This document shows, one piece after another, positions 35,094 through 48,038 of a DNA stretch of 64,000 bases; the first letter of the stretch is position 1; each line of letters starts with the position of its first letter. Source of the stretch: Certhia americana (taxonomy: Eukaryota; Chordata; Aves; Passeriformes; Certhiidae); assembly GCA_018697195.1 (NCBI GenBank), contig CM031864.1, positions 26,756,944 through 26,820,943 of the forward strand. Direction: 5' to 3'. The notes below the pieces were generated by a model. The model did no database searches, had not been told where the DNA came from, and worked only from the letters and a program-made list of their open reading frames with translations. The position numbers were made by a program, and so were the translations under genes.

Positions 35094-38024
35094 CCAAAAA
35101 GAAGGAAGGTGTTTTATACTTAAGGGAAAAAAGGGATTTTTCTTCTTTGATGATGTGATTTTCTTTTCTTAAGATGGAACAGACTGACAGTATTACAGAG
35201 AAAATACTTTGCCAAAGGAGTGAAATTTCCTGTCTCGAAAACTGGACTAGGAAATAAACTAGCAACTTTCTCCCTGTTATGCCACGAGAGTGGGAAATGT
35301 GTTTTCACCTCTTCATGTTGATCACTACCTTTTCCTGGTAAAAATGTATGGAATTAGCCATGTTTTTAGATCAGCTGTTGCAGTGAAGCTCCAGATGGTG
35401 GTTCTACTCATTGTATTGCAATAATAGACTAAATATAATAGACTAAACCTAATATTTTAATAATAAAGTGTGCAACAGAATCTCCTTTTATTGGCATGAT
35501 GAATAAAAGGAATAATTCTCTCAACAATCTTAGATAATAATCTGTCAACGCTATCATCACATGAAAGATTTTTGCATTTACTAATCCTGAGGCTTTGTGC
35601 AGACCACAGGTTCTCAGGACTTTTCTGGTTTTGTCTTAGGCTGAGAGTATTTCAGATTTGTCAGGTTTGATAACAGATGTTTAGCAATCAATATTTTGGT
35701 GTAGTTTTACTTTAGTTTATAAAGATAAAAAGTAATTTTTCTATGTGAATTGAATTGTCTTTGCCATCCAGAATAAATAGTTGTGGGGAAGGTTTTGTAG
35801 ACACATAGAGATCCCAGGAGTCTCACTCCAATCACAACAGTCAATCTGTGGTTGTTACAGAGATGGAAGCTCACATCCTTCAGGTAAAACCACTTTCAAA
35901 GGGAACAGCAGAGAACATCTGGATAATAGGGATCAAAGGAAGAGAAGGAGCGTGTTGGCAGGCTCTGCAGGGAAAATGTGTGTGAAAATCCAAGTAGATC
36001 CCAGGAATATCAATAGCCTACTCCTCCTCATGGCAAAGAGGAGGAAGATGCCATGAACATCCCACTCTCCCTGTCAAGGCTTCAGAGTGCTGGAAGTTCC
36101 CCACACCTAAGCAAAACCTCCCATCCCTGAGGGCCTCTGCGTGATTCCAAAAATTTATTCCTAGGAGGCTGATGTACCTTTAGTATATAATATACCACCT
36201 CAAATGGAATCTACCAAGACAAGTTTCATGACTCTCTGATGTATCAATGAGGTGATTCATGTGTTAATATAGGTGATTTTCATCAAATTCAGCTTCTTTG
36301 GGTCATATTTCCTGATAGGATTTTATGCTACATCTGTTGACTACAGTTCCTTTTTGTCTGGCTGGGTTTTCTAAATCCCTTTGCTGGAGGAAGCTGCAAG
36401 ATTGTTTGCAAATGGGTGCCACCAGTAAGCTGCTGCTTGGTGGTTAAACCTGAATCACTCCACTCCAGGACTCCAACAATAATACATTTGTAATTCTTCA
36501 ATTACCTTGCAAGAAGCCAAGTATTTAATTGCCTTCTCCCTCCAACCCTGTTGCCAATGGAAATCCACATTTAAGGGAGAATAAGAATATTGACCTTTTC
36601 TTTTCAGTTAATACCAACTAATTATGACACATTCAGACCACTTAATTGATGTATTGTAAGATAATTGCTCTCTTCAAGGACCAGGATGTGTTTTGCTGCA
36701 GGCAGAAATATTCAATAACTATTTAATTACTTAAATTGTGGCATTTTCAGTTCTTGACATGTCTAAGCTGAAATGCAGCTCCTCAGCCACAGACAAGGAG
36801 TAAAACTGGACTGAGGAAAGGCTGGACAAGTCAATTTCAAACCATTGGAGCACACAGGGCCATGACATGTATTTAAACCCTCTGACAGAAAATGTGCCAA
36901 GCAAGGCAAGTGGAAACTTAAATTAGCTGATCTTTAAAGTTGTATCTTATTTCCTGCAGAATAAGTTCTAATCCTTGTACTGTTTTGACAGTTTTTCTGA
37001 CCTAAACTAAATTTCTTTTGCTGACACGCTAATCTGGATTTCATTTAAAATTTTCATTTATATTTGCTCATTGTTCCCTTTACTGAATTTAATTAGAGTT
37101 TTTCCAGGATTGGCTGAAGGCTGTTTTGGGGAGGGAATTTGTATGACAAGCTGTAGCATGCTGGAGAAATTATAACCCTGGGCTTTTTTAAATTAAATGA
37201 AGGAGAAGGGTAAAAAATTAAAAGTATGCTGCATAAGTATTAATCTTACTTCACTCAGAGAAATTCATAAACTCGAACATTATGCAAGTCTTGTTGAAAG
37301 TTAGAGCAAAACAGCATATTCTTATTACTGTTCCTGCATTGTTCTGTCCTTCAGCTATTTCTGATTTAACTGAGTTTTTGTATCTGCAGAGATGCTTGAA
37401 TTAGAAAATTACCAAACATAAAAAATATGTGGTGGTGAAACATCTTTCTTCAGAAAAACTAGTGCTAAAAATCTCCTGGAATTCACTCTTGACTGACCTG
37501 TTGACCTCTGTGTTACAGGACAGCACAACACGTTGCAAGTGAAACACTGATTTTTACAAGCACTTTTAACTGCGGAAGAGATTTTTATTTGGGGTTATAT
37601 TTTTTTCTCTGTTACAACAACATAGAATCCAGCTGTAGTACAGGAACATAAAATCATCTGAATCAGTAAATTTGCCATCCTTCTGAGTTGCCTGACTAAT
37701 GGATCAGGTTGAATTTGGAGATTTAAAGTAGATGGCCCTCAATTCACCAGCTAAAATTTTCATCTTCCCAGCTCACATAAAAGGCAAAGTCCCCCATTTT
37801 CCTCAATGCCATTGAAAACCAAGGTCATGTAGGTCCTTTTCCACAACTGGAATACAGTGGTGTGGATGACACGGTGCTTGGGAAGAAAAAAGCCTATCTT
37901 TGCTCTGCAGAACAATTTGACCTGTAGAAGATCTATCTTCCTATTGCTAATAGGATGTGAAAATACTAACAGGCCTGGTACCCCTCAGAAATGAAGTTGT
38001 GGTGATGAATCCTCTCACATTGTA
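35094..38024. other. unique sequence, possible constrained element at 36.5-36.8 kb
   Basis: Nearly 3 kb free of recognisable repeats. The 36470-36770 part holds several TAATTA/ATTAATTG-type homeodomain core sites in moderately complex sequence and resembles vertebrate conserved non-coding elements. No gene was found. Confidence 0.4.
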
Positions 38025-38185
38025 CAGCAGGAGGAGAGGAAATGGCCTCAAGTTGTGCCAAGGAAGTTGGATATCACAAAAAATATATTCACAATTAAGG
38101 TGATCCAGCATTGGGACAGTGGTTGGAATCATCATCCCTGGTAGTGTTGAAAAAACATGTGGATGTGGCAGTGGAGAACATGTTG
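38025..38185 (+). mobile_element. old CR1 fragment lacking its 3' end
   Basis: GGAGAGGAAATGGCCTCAAGTTGTGCCAAGGAAGTTGGATATCACAAAAAATATATTCACAATTAAGGTGATCCAGCATTGGGACAG, then ATCATCCCTGGTAGTGTTGAAAAAACATGTGGATGTGGCAGT. It is the same old group as 23106. The final segment and octamer are missing or unrecognisable. Confidence 0.85.
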
Positions 38186-40607
38186 ATCTTTACGGAAAGA
38201 CAGCAGCTTAAACAAAGATTTCCAGCACTCTTGAGTTTCCTCAGTGTGGCTGAGACCTTTGCAGAAGCAGCAGATTTGAAAGGGGACCAACCCAAATCTC
38301 TTGTCCTTTCAAAGTGACAGCTGAAGATAAGCCAGTAACTTGCCCACAGTACCTACATCACGCCAAATAATTGAATTATTTGTAGAATTTACCTGTGTTA
38401 GGGAACCCTACCATTTGTTTCTTTGGAAATGTAATTGCAAAAATAGGGGAAAAAAAAGCAAGTGATAGGTATTATCAGTAAGACAGTGAATTAATGGGAA
38501 ATATTTTTAAGGTTTCTGGAAAGACTGTAGTTTGTGTGAGCTTTCTGTCACTTTTAAATGCAATGAATATGGAATTGGTATAAGAGAATGTATATAATGG
38601 CACTAAAAATTAATTTCTAGATTTCTTTTTCAAGTTTCTATGAGCACAGAAATCTTTTCTTTATTACTTTGATATCTTTCAATTTTTAGTGGGAAAACTG
38701 TAAATGTGTGTCTAATGTGTGTCACTCACATATCCAATAATTCACCAAAGCACAGCGCATCTGAACTTAGAGCTAACTGCATTTTTTTCCTATTGTAATA
38801 ATGTTTAAATAGAGCAATGTCAAGTTCCTGATACCAAAATATCTTCCAGAAACATGTTTTGCTAAATGGTTTTTGAAGTGGTGTCAGAGTTGTGGCTGGT
38901 TTTGCTGAAATATTTCCCATGAGCCTGCTTCATGAAAACAGATCTGCCATAAACCTTCCTCCTGGACACCAAAAGTTGGGCACCTGTTCCCAACTTAACA
39001 GCAGCCTTCGGAGGCAGATGCCTGGGAAGTTGTATCAAAAAAAAAAAAAAAAAAAGAAAAGCAATTATTTGTTTTAGAAAGTTTGAATGGATGATTGCCT
39101 GGGAATCCTCATCTTGAGGGTGTTTTCTGAGTAGATTTAATTATGATGCTGATCAGCAGTTGTGCTGAAATTAGACAAGCCCGTTCTCCTATGAACTTTC
39201 CTGATCAGGGATTTCTACCCATTGGAGAATAACCATGAAATTACTCATCCTTCAGTTTTACAAGTGCTTGTTCTGTGTTCCTTACCCAAACCTGGCCACT
39301 GACCGGGATGTAAAAACATGGGATTACAAAGAAATTTGAATACAATTTTTTTTGGTCATTTTAGGTCAAAAAATGCCCTTGATTATTCCAGCCACTTTGA
39401 AAAATGAAGGCATGGGTTCAGATTAATGACAAGAAAATCCTGATTGTTTCCTGAGGTTGTTTGTGAAGCCCTGAAGAAAATGAGCATTGGTCAACCTATG
39501 GGAATCACACAGGATGTCATGAACTTATTCTGGCATTGATAAAAATAAAGCTGGTTTTCTGTAAAGGAAATCCTCCAGAAATAACTTCCCCCCTCAGTCT
39601 TTTGAACAAAACTTAGACATATCTCAATATTACTCACATAACCCCAAATATATTTCTGTTACAATGGATTAAGTGATTTGTCAACCCAGTATTTCTAATA
39701 AATATTTATTCCAGCCCTTTTTTATTCCTGATCCTATTGTATTTACCTCAGCTCAAAGTTTTAGGCTGCTATGACATCTTCCAAAATCAGATCACAGAAA
39801 CATCTGTCCTAGGGCAGAATTTGTGCTTTTGACCTGGTATAGTACAAACCACATGAAGGAAAATAGAGTCCAGATCCAAGTTTCCAGGTATGTCTTGAGA
39901 GAATGGTAAAAAAAAAAAAAAAAACAAAGAAGATGAAGAGGAAGAAAAAGGCAATGAGTGGCAATGGGTGGAGTAATTCAATATTATATTCTCATACAGT
40001 TATTACTGTATTTTATGATGAGGGGGAATTAATTTGAAGTTCCATTTATCTTTTAAATATTGGAACAGAAAAGGTAGGGAATATCAAGAGCCACCATATA
40101 CTTTAAATAATCAGTTAACTATTGGTTAACCAGTCCATGTGTCTACTAATAATAACATGCATAACAATGCATTAAGAATGCATGATAAAGAGTAAGAGAC
40201 TCTTCAACTTGAATTTGAATTTATCAGAACACTGTGGAAGCTGAGAAGGCAGCACTCTGTTCTCAGTTTAGCTTTAATCTGTATTTGTTGTAGAAAGATG
40301 TTTAGGTGGTTAGTTTTACCATCTGTCCTTCAGTAAACCCTATACAGTATTATTTTTTTAACATATATTCTTTTCATTGTTGAATTTAATTTTGCATATT
40401 TTCCACCAGCAAGTATAAAAATGAGTCCTCTTTGGTGCCATGTGTGCTTCTGCAGGTTAATACCAAGCATAAAAGGTCATTACTGTGTTTCGGTATTTTA
40501 AATTCATAAGCATTGCTTGCATTCCTGGAACTTGCTTGTGTTACCCCAGATTTTCAAACCTCTGTACCTTTGTATCTTCATCCAAAGATTACTGAAATCT
40601 TGGATGA
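38186..40607. other. AT-rich unique sequence with two poly(A) runs
   Basis: Poly(A) of 19 at 39037-39055 and of 17 at 39908-39924. The sequence upstream of each was inspected for a retrocopied gene and none was recognised. Confidence 0.45.
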
Positions 40608-40746
40608 ATTTGTGACTTCCCCACATCCTTGGAAGTGTTCAAGGTCAGACTGGAGCAACCTGGTCTAGAGGAAAGTATCCCTGCTCTTGGCAGGGGATCG
40701 AATGAGATTAAGGTCCCTTCCCACCCAAACCATTCTAGGATTCTAT
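40608..40746 (+). mobile_element. CR1 LINE 3' fragment with deletion
   Basis: CCACATCCTTGGAAGTGTTCAAGGTCAGACTGGAGCAACCTGGTCTAGAGGAAAGTATCCCTGCTCTTGGCAGGGGATCGAATGAGATTAAGGTCCCTTCCCACCCAAACCATTCTAGGATTCTATAG. The usual GGATGGGGCTT between CAGACTGG and AGCAACC is deleted. The octamer is intact. Confidence 0.93.
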
Positions 40747-41310
40747 AGAAAAGGGAATAAATTTCCAAGGTCTCTCTCACTGCAGAATTTCTTCCTAAAT
40801 CTAGAGCCTCTGCTCAGCATAGAGGAAGAAGGAAATCTATTTAACCTTCTGTTAAAGAGCAAAACCCATTCGTCTAAAGCCCTTAATCTCACAAGCCATT
40901 TCAAATTTTACATTTCCCTAAATATCCCAGGGCATTAACTATAATTTCACAACACTTATCCAGAAAGAGAATTTCCAGCTCTGCATTTCTATGAGTCAGT
41001 TTTGTTTCCTAACAATAACAATGAAAGGTGGTCATATGAATTTGTAAATTTGAAAGTTTCACAGATATTAGGGTTTTTTTAAGCATATTTAATTGGCATG
41101 AAGATGGGATTAGCAAGCAGATGTTCCCAAGCTCTCTATGATGATCCAAGGACTGGTAAAAATGGCCTGAGAGAAGGATAGCGGGATGAACTAACTGTGT
41201 GTCTGTCAAGACAGATACTGATTTCATCCTTAGCATGTAATAGAATTACACTGTAGTGCTCAGTCAGTCCATCTGAATGGCTTTAAAATGAAAGAGGATT
41301 GGTTTTTATG
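40747..41310. other. unique sequence between two forward CR1s
   Basis: Nothing recognised. Confidence 0.45.
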
Positions 41311-41530
41311 AGACATTGGGAAGGAATTTTTCCCCGTGAGGGTGGGGAGGCCCTGGCACAGGTTGCCCAGAGAAGCTGTGGCTGCCCCTGGATCCCTGGC
41401 AGTGTCCAAGGCCAGGCTGGATGGGGCTTGGAGCACCCTGGGCCAATGAGAGGTGTCCCTGACCCTGGCAGAGGGTAGAATGAGATGATCCTCCAGGTCC
41501 CTTCCCACCCAAACCATTCCAGGATTCTAT
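41311..41530 (+). mobile_element. CR1 LINE 3' fragment, well preserved
   Basis: GACATTGGGAAGGAATTTTTCCCCGTGAGGGTGGGGAGGCCCTGGCACAGGTTGCCCAGAGAAGC through GGTCCCTTCCCACCCAAACCATTCCAGGATTCTAT. One of the least eroded copies in the window. Confidence 0.95.
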
Positions 41531-43264
41531 AACTCCATGGTCCTCAGTGTGGCTTAATTCTGATATAGATTTTATTACATTGCAATGTGCTGGAGCATAA
41601 GAAATGAGGAAAAAATAAAAAATAGATGCATGCTCTGAGATCTTTCTTTTTTTTTTTTTTTTTCCAATAATGTGTCTGAGTTGAAAAACCAATATCCAGG
41701 CTGCATTATTTTCTCCAGTGGTAAATTTATTTTTCTATATCCTTCTTACTGGCTTTATCCTGTTATCCATATTATTTATTTAGTTTCCCCATTCTCTTTT
41801 TGTTGTGGAGTTGCCTTTGCCTCACAGCCACCCCAGGAAGCTTTATTTCAGCATTCACACTGTCTCAGCTGATCTGAGATCAGGTCAGCTGAGGCACAAA
41901 GGTTATGAAAAGGCCTGATCAGTTTTTGATGGTTTCTAAAACAGAGGTCTGGATTATTTTTGTGTGCATGTTTTCTTGGCAACTTTTCCATCAAATTAAT
42001 TGATTAATTTTTCTGATTACTGGTCATTTCCAAGTCTGACTAGTGAGACAGAGTTTTCAGTAAAAAATGCTTTTATTCCTGCATTCCAGCATGACCATTT
42101 GCTGAAGATTTTTCCTCTCTTAGAAGATAATTAAAGTAAATTTTTGATTGCCTTGAATGGCATTTTAATGTAACAAATTCCTGATATTCCACCTGTTGTC
42201 CTTATTGCTTGGTTCTTCCACTGAAAAAAGAAAGAAGAAATCCTGTTTGATGTAGTTACAGAAGCAATGCCTGTCAAAGGCAAGGCTCTGTGATGAAGCA
42301 CTTGGAAAATCTGTCACACATTAAAGAGTTCTTGGAGATGTCAAACTTGCCAGTGCTAAATCCAGGATTTAAACACGAGTTCCTGAGTAAGTTCTTGCAT
42401 TGAAAGAAAGAACTGGTATAACACTGATTTCAGAACAATACTTTTGAGAAGCATTTTCTCCAAATTCTCTTTAAATATCTGCCTTTAAATATCTGTCACA
42501 AATATGTATAATTTCCAATTAAGCTGGGGAGGCTTTCCTTTCATCCTGTTTTCCATCAGGAATCTAACATGAATGAATCTGCTGCTGGCTTCTATAAGAA
42601 ACTCCTAAAGTGCTTCTGGGCATATATATCTGCTGAGTGTATTAATTTCAGGCAGACTCTCAAACTTGAAATATTTGAGTAATTTAAAATTGAGATTCCA
42701 GTTCCACATGTACTGTGCCCTTCACCTGAGGAAGTTTGTGTCCATCACTGATGCCTGACAGAAACACCATTGCTACACATGAGCAAGTCTTCTCTGTGCT
42801 CTCTCTGACACAAAATCAATGGGCAGAATAAAACCAGCATAAAGAAAATGTTGAGATTGCTCATTCTGTTAACAGTTCTCCTCGAAACCACCTCAGGAAT
42901 CAGATTGATTGATGACAGGTTCTCCTGAATCAGATCTTCAAATTATCTCACTTCTCCTCTGATTTGTGTCAGTCAAGCTATACTAAATAGACAAAACTGC
43001 ATGAGGTCAGACAAAAAATGTCAACTAAAGACATTAAACAATTCTGGGAATTCATGGTCACTTTTATGTATTGCTACCATGATAAACTGTGATGCTTATT
43101 CAGGAATTAAAATATTTTTGGATGTTGCAGGTATATTGGAAGCTAGAATAGGCAAGGAAAAATAAACTTCTTCAAAATTGCAGTAATGCTGGTTTTTATA
43201 GGAATTTTTAAAGTGTTAATAGCTCTGATTTCAGGATACTACATAAGTAAGATCATTGTTAACA
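41531..43264. other. unique sequence, nothing recognised
   Basis: Includes a 17-T run (41647-41663) and an ATTAATTGATTAATTTTTCTGATTA segment near 41993-42020. No gene or interspersed repeat recognised. Confidence 0.4.
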
Positions 43265-43380
43265 CCAGATTGGGTGGGATGTGGATCTGCTGGAGGGCAG
43301 GAAAGCTCTGCAGAGGGATCACAGGTTGAACTCAATGTTCTTGGAGGCCTTTTCCAACCTTCATTATTCTGTGATTCTAT
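43265..43380 (+). mobile_element. old CR1 fragment, internally rearranged
   Basis: The left half, CTGGAGGGCAGGAAAGCTCTGCAGAGGGATC, comes from the upstream CR1 region. It is joined directly to the 3' end, CAGGTTGAACTCAATGTTCTTGGAGGCCTTTTCCAACCTTCATTATTCTGTGATTCTAT. A large internal segment is absent. Confidence 0.87.
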
Positions 43381-43574
43381 ATAGTGTTACACATTTTCTT
43401 CAATATTGCTACATTAGAACTTCTGAAACAATTATGACATTCTTTTCTTCATAATTGGGATAATCCTGAAAATGCAATCTGAAGATTTTGCTATTCAACA
43501 TCAACTCTTCATTTACGTGTTAGATATAGAAACTTGTCAAAACCCCCATTCTTTGCAGTGTTTAATTCCCCAAT

Positions 43575-43575
43575 A

Positions 43576-43628
<53 letters not shown>
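43575..43628. repeat. compound (CA)n(TA)n microsatellite
   Basis: About ten CA units are followed by about 18 TA units without interruption. Confidence 0.97.
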
Positions 43629-43629
<1 letters not shown>

Positions 43630-44316
43630 TTATTTACAATGGCATTTATTTAGAGCAGCATTATTGCAGCGCAAAGTAGGAACATTTGTACACAACAAAG
43701 CAGAATTCTGATGTGTTAATGACAGATTTCTGGGGTTTTCTTCGTTCTCTCTGTTCCTGTCAAGATGCCTTGTCAGAGCTTGGCTGGAAAACAGAGTTCT
43801 GAAATCTATTGTCATGTACAGACTTGAAACACTTGAAGACTTCTGATGTCCTGTAAATCAAAAATTATTTTGTAGCATTCAGGTGGTTGAACATTCAGGG
43901 AGGGTGAGCAATTTTTGTCTGTCTAAAAGCTGGGGAACAAACAAAGAACTTTGATGAGACATGCACAAAAGCCTGATCTGTTCATTGAAATTTGAGTATT
44001 TAAACCATATAATTTAGTTTATAAATGCTAGAAAAGTGGGAAAACAGAAGACTGAGCATAAGAAGCTTCAAAAAGGAGTATACCTTTATCCAATACAAAT
44101 TCAGTCTCAAGTTCAATGTAAAATCCTCTTATCTCAAGATGGACAGGCAAAGGAAATTAAAGAACCCCATCACTTCCTTGGCACTGTGGGGGTTTCCATT
44201 CTAAGTAATGTGAATTTGCCTATTAAATGACAAGTGCAAAGAAGCAATTTGAGCTTTGTCTTCCAGTGCATTTGAGATAGAGATTCCCTTAGTTTGTAAA
44301 CCTAGTCCTGATGTTA
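43629..44316. other. unique sequence, nothing recognised
   Basis: Between two microsatellites. No gene or repeat recognised. Confidence 0.45.
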
Positions 44317-44404
44317 TTTAATTTAATTTAACTTTATTTTATTTTATTTTATTTTATTTATTTTATTTTATTTTATTTTATTTTATTTTATTTTATTTTA
44401 TTTT
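44317..44404. repeat. (TTTTA)n microsatellite
   Basis: About 14 nearly pure TTTTA units, with one TTTA unit near 44356, preceded by imperfect TTTAA units. The purity suggests recent expansion. Confidence 0.97.
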
Positions 44405-44525
44405 CATCACTTTCTTTGGAATATATTGGGCAAGCATCCTTAGTCCTGTTTTTCATATATGCCTTATCGTTGTGACAATCTGTACCCTAATTCTTATCTC
44501 TCCTCTCCCACTAAGCATAGCTATT

Positions 44526-44673
44526 TCAGAATCCCAGAATGGTTTGGGAGGGAAAGGACCTTAAATCCCATCCAGTTCCACCCTCTGCCATGGGCAGGGA
44601 CACCTTCCACTATCTCAGGTTGCTCCAAGCCCTGTCCAACCTGGCCTTGGACATTTCCAGGGATCCAGGGACA
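44526..44673 (-). mobile_element. CR1 LINE 3' fragment
   Basis: Plus-strand reading CAGAATCCCAGAATGGTTTGGGAGGGAAAGGACCTTAAATCCCATCCAGTTCCACCC, CCATGGGCAGGGACACCTTCCACTATCTCAGGTTGCTCCAAGCCCTGTCCAACCTGGCCTTGGACATTTCCAGGGATCCAGGGA. Confidence 0.95.
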
Positions 44674-47624
44674 CTGCTTTTGATTCAGAACAGGAAGGTA
44701 AATAAAATGTACATTTCTACGGACAATATCTCTGTGAAATTGCCTTTTTACATGATGATGATTGGGTGCATTTTTATCTGGTAATTATATGGTATTTTAA
44801 TCGTTATTTTTGATAAAATAATAACATAGCTGCATAAAATTATGACGGCTCAGACAGTACTATAAGGCATAAATCTTTATAATTAATAATAGGAAAATAA
44901 TTTTGATGAGATAACCTTGGTCTCAAAACTCTTCCAAAGCTGAAAGAGCATTCAGGTGTCTGAGTTTTTGATTGCTGTTTTTCCTCAGCTTTTACAGTTT
45001 AATTTCAGGCTTCTGTGAACTTAATAAAACCAAGTAGTTGTCATGAAAGTACTTTGTTTTAGAAAAATAATCACTGCATTCCCAATCTCATAATCTGTGT
45101 GAAGTAAATATTTTATTCCAAGGCTATCTCAATGAAATTCTTTGGTTCAAAAATCTGTGATGACCACTGAATTTCTGGCAGCCAGACTGTGACTGGAGGT
45201 GACTCCCTTACCAGGAGGGAAGCTGACATGTCTGATACAGCAGTGTGTGGCAGCCTGAGACTCCTTGCAGCAAGGAGCAATCACAGCAAATTAAGCTTGA
45301 AATGAGGTTTCTGGAGGTTTTTCACCCTTATGAGGGGATTTGCAAAGGTGCCACAGTGCTGAGTGAAGTGCTGGGATGGTGTCAGCTCTTCACAGAGACA
45401 AGTCTGGTGTCACACCAATAGAAGTGACAGTGGTAAAACATCAAATTGATCCATAAAAATGGTAATGCTAGAGCTGACCAATCCAGCCCAAAGGCCATGT
45501 CTTTTTTTTTCCCTAACTTGTCCTGAGTGTGTAAATAAGCTTTTTTCCTTCTCTGAGTGTTGCTGTACATATGTCTAAATTCAGTTTAATCTTGACAAGA
45601 TGTTGAGAATCACCAGAGCTTCCTGCAGTTTCTCACCACTGGCCATTGTCTCTCCTGCACTCAATACTGAAGCACCTTACAGAAACTTTGGTACTTCCCT
45701 AATTCTTCTCTCTAGTAAAAAACAGCAAGGCACAACAGGATTTTATTGAGATATTTATGCCACATTTAACATGATGATGGTCTCAGTCACAAATATTTTT
45801 GGCAAATGCTTTAGGGGAGTTGCATTTCTCTCTGAGTTGGCTATATCAGAAATAAAATCTAGTTTAGAATCAGAAGTGCCACACTGAAATATCACAGGTT
45901 TTCTATCTAGTAGGAATGGAATTCAGCAGTCTCTCTCTGTTCCCCAGAACATTTTTTGCAAACAGTAGAGGTGACTCTGATTTGGACTTTGTCCCAGCTT
46001 TCCTTGTAACATTACTTGGGAGAGCAACAGCACTGAAAGGAGACATCACAGAGGATTCAGACTTGATGTTCCTATGGATATCTGCTGTGGCTTTGGTCTG
46101 TAGTGACTAACTGGACCTTCAAAGACTCACACAGTTCATAACCCTCAGGAAAGACTGGTTTGTATCTTATACAGACAGAAACTTTGATATCAGCAGCTTT
46201 GTTATTTCCTCCCAAGCTCATGGTGAAATAAAACCTTATACTTGAAAGCTTGTTACAGGCAGAAGGAACACAGCAGACCTGCACCTCAAAATGAAAAATT
46301 TATAGCTATTCTGATTAATGTTTTAACAGTCTAATAATGCTTTAATAGTTTAAATGTTTTAATAGTCCAAATGAGCCTATCAGTACAGAAAAGTCTCATT
46401 ACTAACACAATGAAAATCATTATATAAAAAACTTTCCTATATAAAAGAAGAAAAAAAAAAATTTGTTGTTTTTGCCTCTGGCCTAGCATTTACCCTTCAG
46501 TCTTCCTCCAGGAAAATGGGATGGTTTGGGTTGTCATACTTTACCTCTCCGTGTCACATTCATACCTCAATGTCTTTCCTGGGAGGAATGAGATGTTCAT
46601 TGTAGAGAGGTTTCCTTGTCAAATATATTAGAAATCATTTTCAGAAATCCTCTAATTGTTCCCCTACAGCCAACTTCACTCTCCACCTTTGGCTGATATC
46701 AAGGGCTCATTTTGTAGTGATTTGTTGCTCCTGGAATTCAAGGCAAGAGAGTTTATCTGAGTGGTCCTTGACCGCTGGGAATTTCCACAGCAGTCCAGAC
46801 CAAGAGCAGCTCCCACAAATCTCAGGGCTTTGCACCCTCATTGCATGGACACAAAGAATTTCTCACCTCAAGAGGTTTTGTTTCCTGAGTGCTGCCTCAG
46901 CTGAAGCCACAGCTGGATCTCAGCTGGAAAAAGCAGCATTGCCCAAAAGTGAGGAAAGAGCCTTTTGTTGAAAAAGACTGGGGATTTTAGGATAGTGTCC
47001 TGTGATATTCCCATTACTTCTCTTTGAGCTTTAATCCACAAATTTGTACTGGTGACCCAGTGACCTGTGACATCCCAGAGACACTATGAAAACCTGGCCG
47101 TCAGAAGGGAAGATCTTAATTTTTTAAAAGTTTATATTCTTATGTTGAAGTTGAATTTATGTTTTTTCTGTGACTCCAAAGTCAGCTGTCTTCAATCCTT
47201 CCTGAAGGGATAAAAAAAAGAAGGAAGAATTGGAGGTCAGGCCACTGCAGATTGTATTTTCAAACAGCTTTCAAAGTAAATAAAGTAGTAAATATGAGGG
47301 CTTTTTTATTATGATATATTTTTACACTTTTGGGGGTGAGGTAATTTTGTCTGTAAGGATAATCTCATTACTGGCAAAGAATCTTGTTTAGTTTAATTTA
47401 GTTTAGAAATTTTATTTTACTTATCCTTTAGCAATGCCTAAGTTCTGTGAAAGATATTCTTTACCACCTACAGTCAGTATGTATTTTGATTAATGAGTTT
47501 GCTCCTCAGACAGTAGAATACATATATTATATACATTATACATTACTTTATATTGTAACAAGGAACACAGTTGGGCATAGACTCCTTATGCCCTTGTACA
47601 CCCATACAAATATAAAAATATATA
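44674..47624. other. unique sequence, nothing recognised
   Basis: Nearly 3 kb without a recognised repeat. Open frames at 45916-46110 and 46717-46971 are short and show no exon signals that I trust. Confidence 0.4.
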
Positions 47625-47630
47625 GGCTAT

Positions 47631-48038
47631 TGTGGTAGAAAGGTAGATAAATTATAAAAGAAAGGCCTCATAAAATTAGGCCTTGCTCTGCTAAATTAAT
47701 AGCTAGCTTGTCTATGTGCAGCTACAGAAACTTACAAGTTTTCGTGTGAAAATAGCCTTGAGAATGAGAGTTTGTTAACACAACAAAACTAGGTGAAAAA
47801 CAACAGCACTGCAATAAACAAGAAATGTGTCTCATGGGAATCAGAGAACAAAATATGTAAACTAACCAAGAATAGAGAGATTTGATAGACAAGTAAAATA
47901 CTTTTTACTAACCAATGAATGAAGTGCATGCCTTTGGAGAAAGGAATGTGTAAAAGGGAAAACACAGTTGAAATAAAAGCTTTTTTCTCCCTTGAAACTT
48001 TTGGTAGTTATTGTGTCATGACCACATCTACAGTGACA
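47631..48038 (+). mobile_element. solo LTR, endogenous retrovirus family B
   Basis: 408 bases from TGTGGTAGAAAGG to CTACAGTGACA. GGCTAT (47625-47630) before and GGTTAT (48039-48044) after form a 6-base target duplication matching at 5 of 6. A 6-base duplication is usual for avian alpha/beta-type (ERVK-like) retroviruses. AATAAA lies at 47972-47977 in GTTGAAATAAAAGCTTTTTTCTCCCTTG, with about 60 bases of U5-like sequence after it. The sequence shares nothing with family A. No internal genes remain. Confidence 0.8.

Noticed and set aside
39037..39055. Poly(A) run considered as the tail of a processed pseudogene
   Set aside because: The upstream sequence translates to nothing recognisable, and no flanking target duplication was evident.
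12846..43628. Regular repeats considered as a CRISPR array
   Set aside because: All periodic tracts are microsatellites. There are no 25-40 base repeats with unique spacers, and the DNA is vertebrate.
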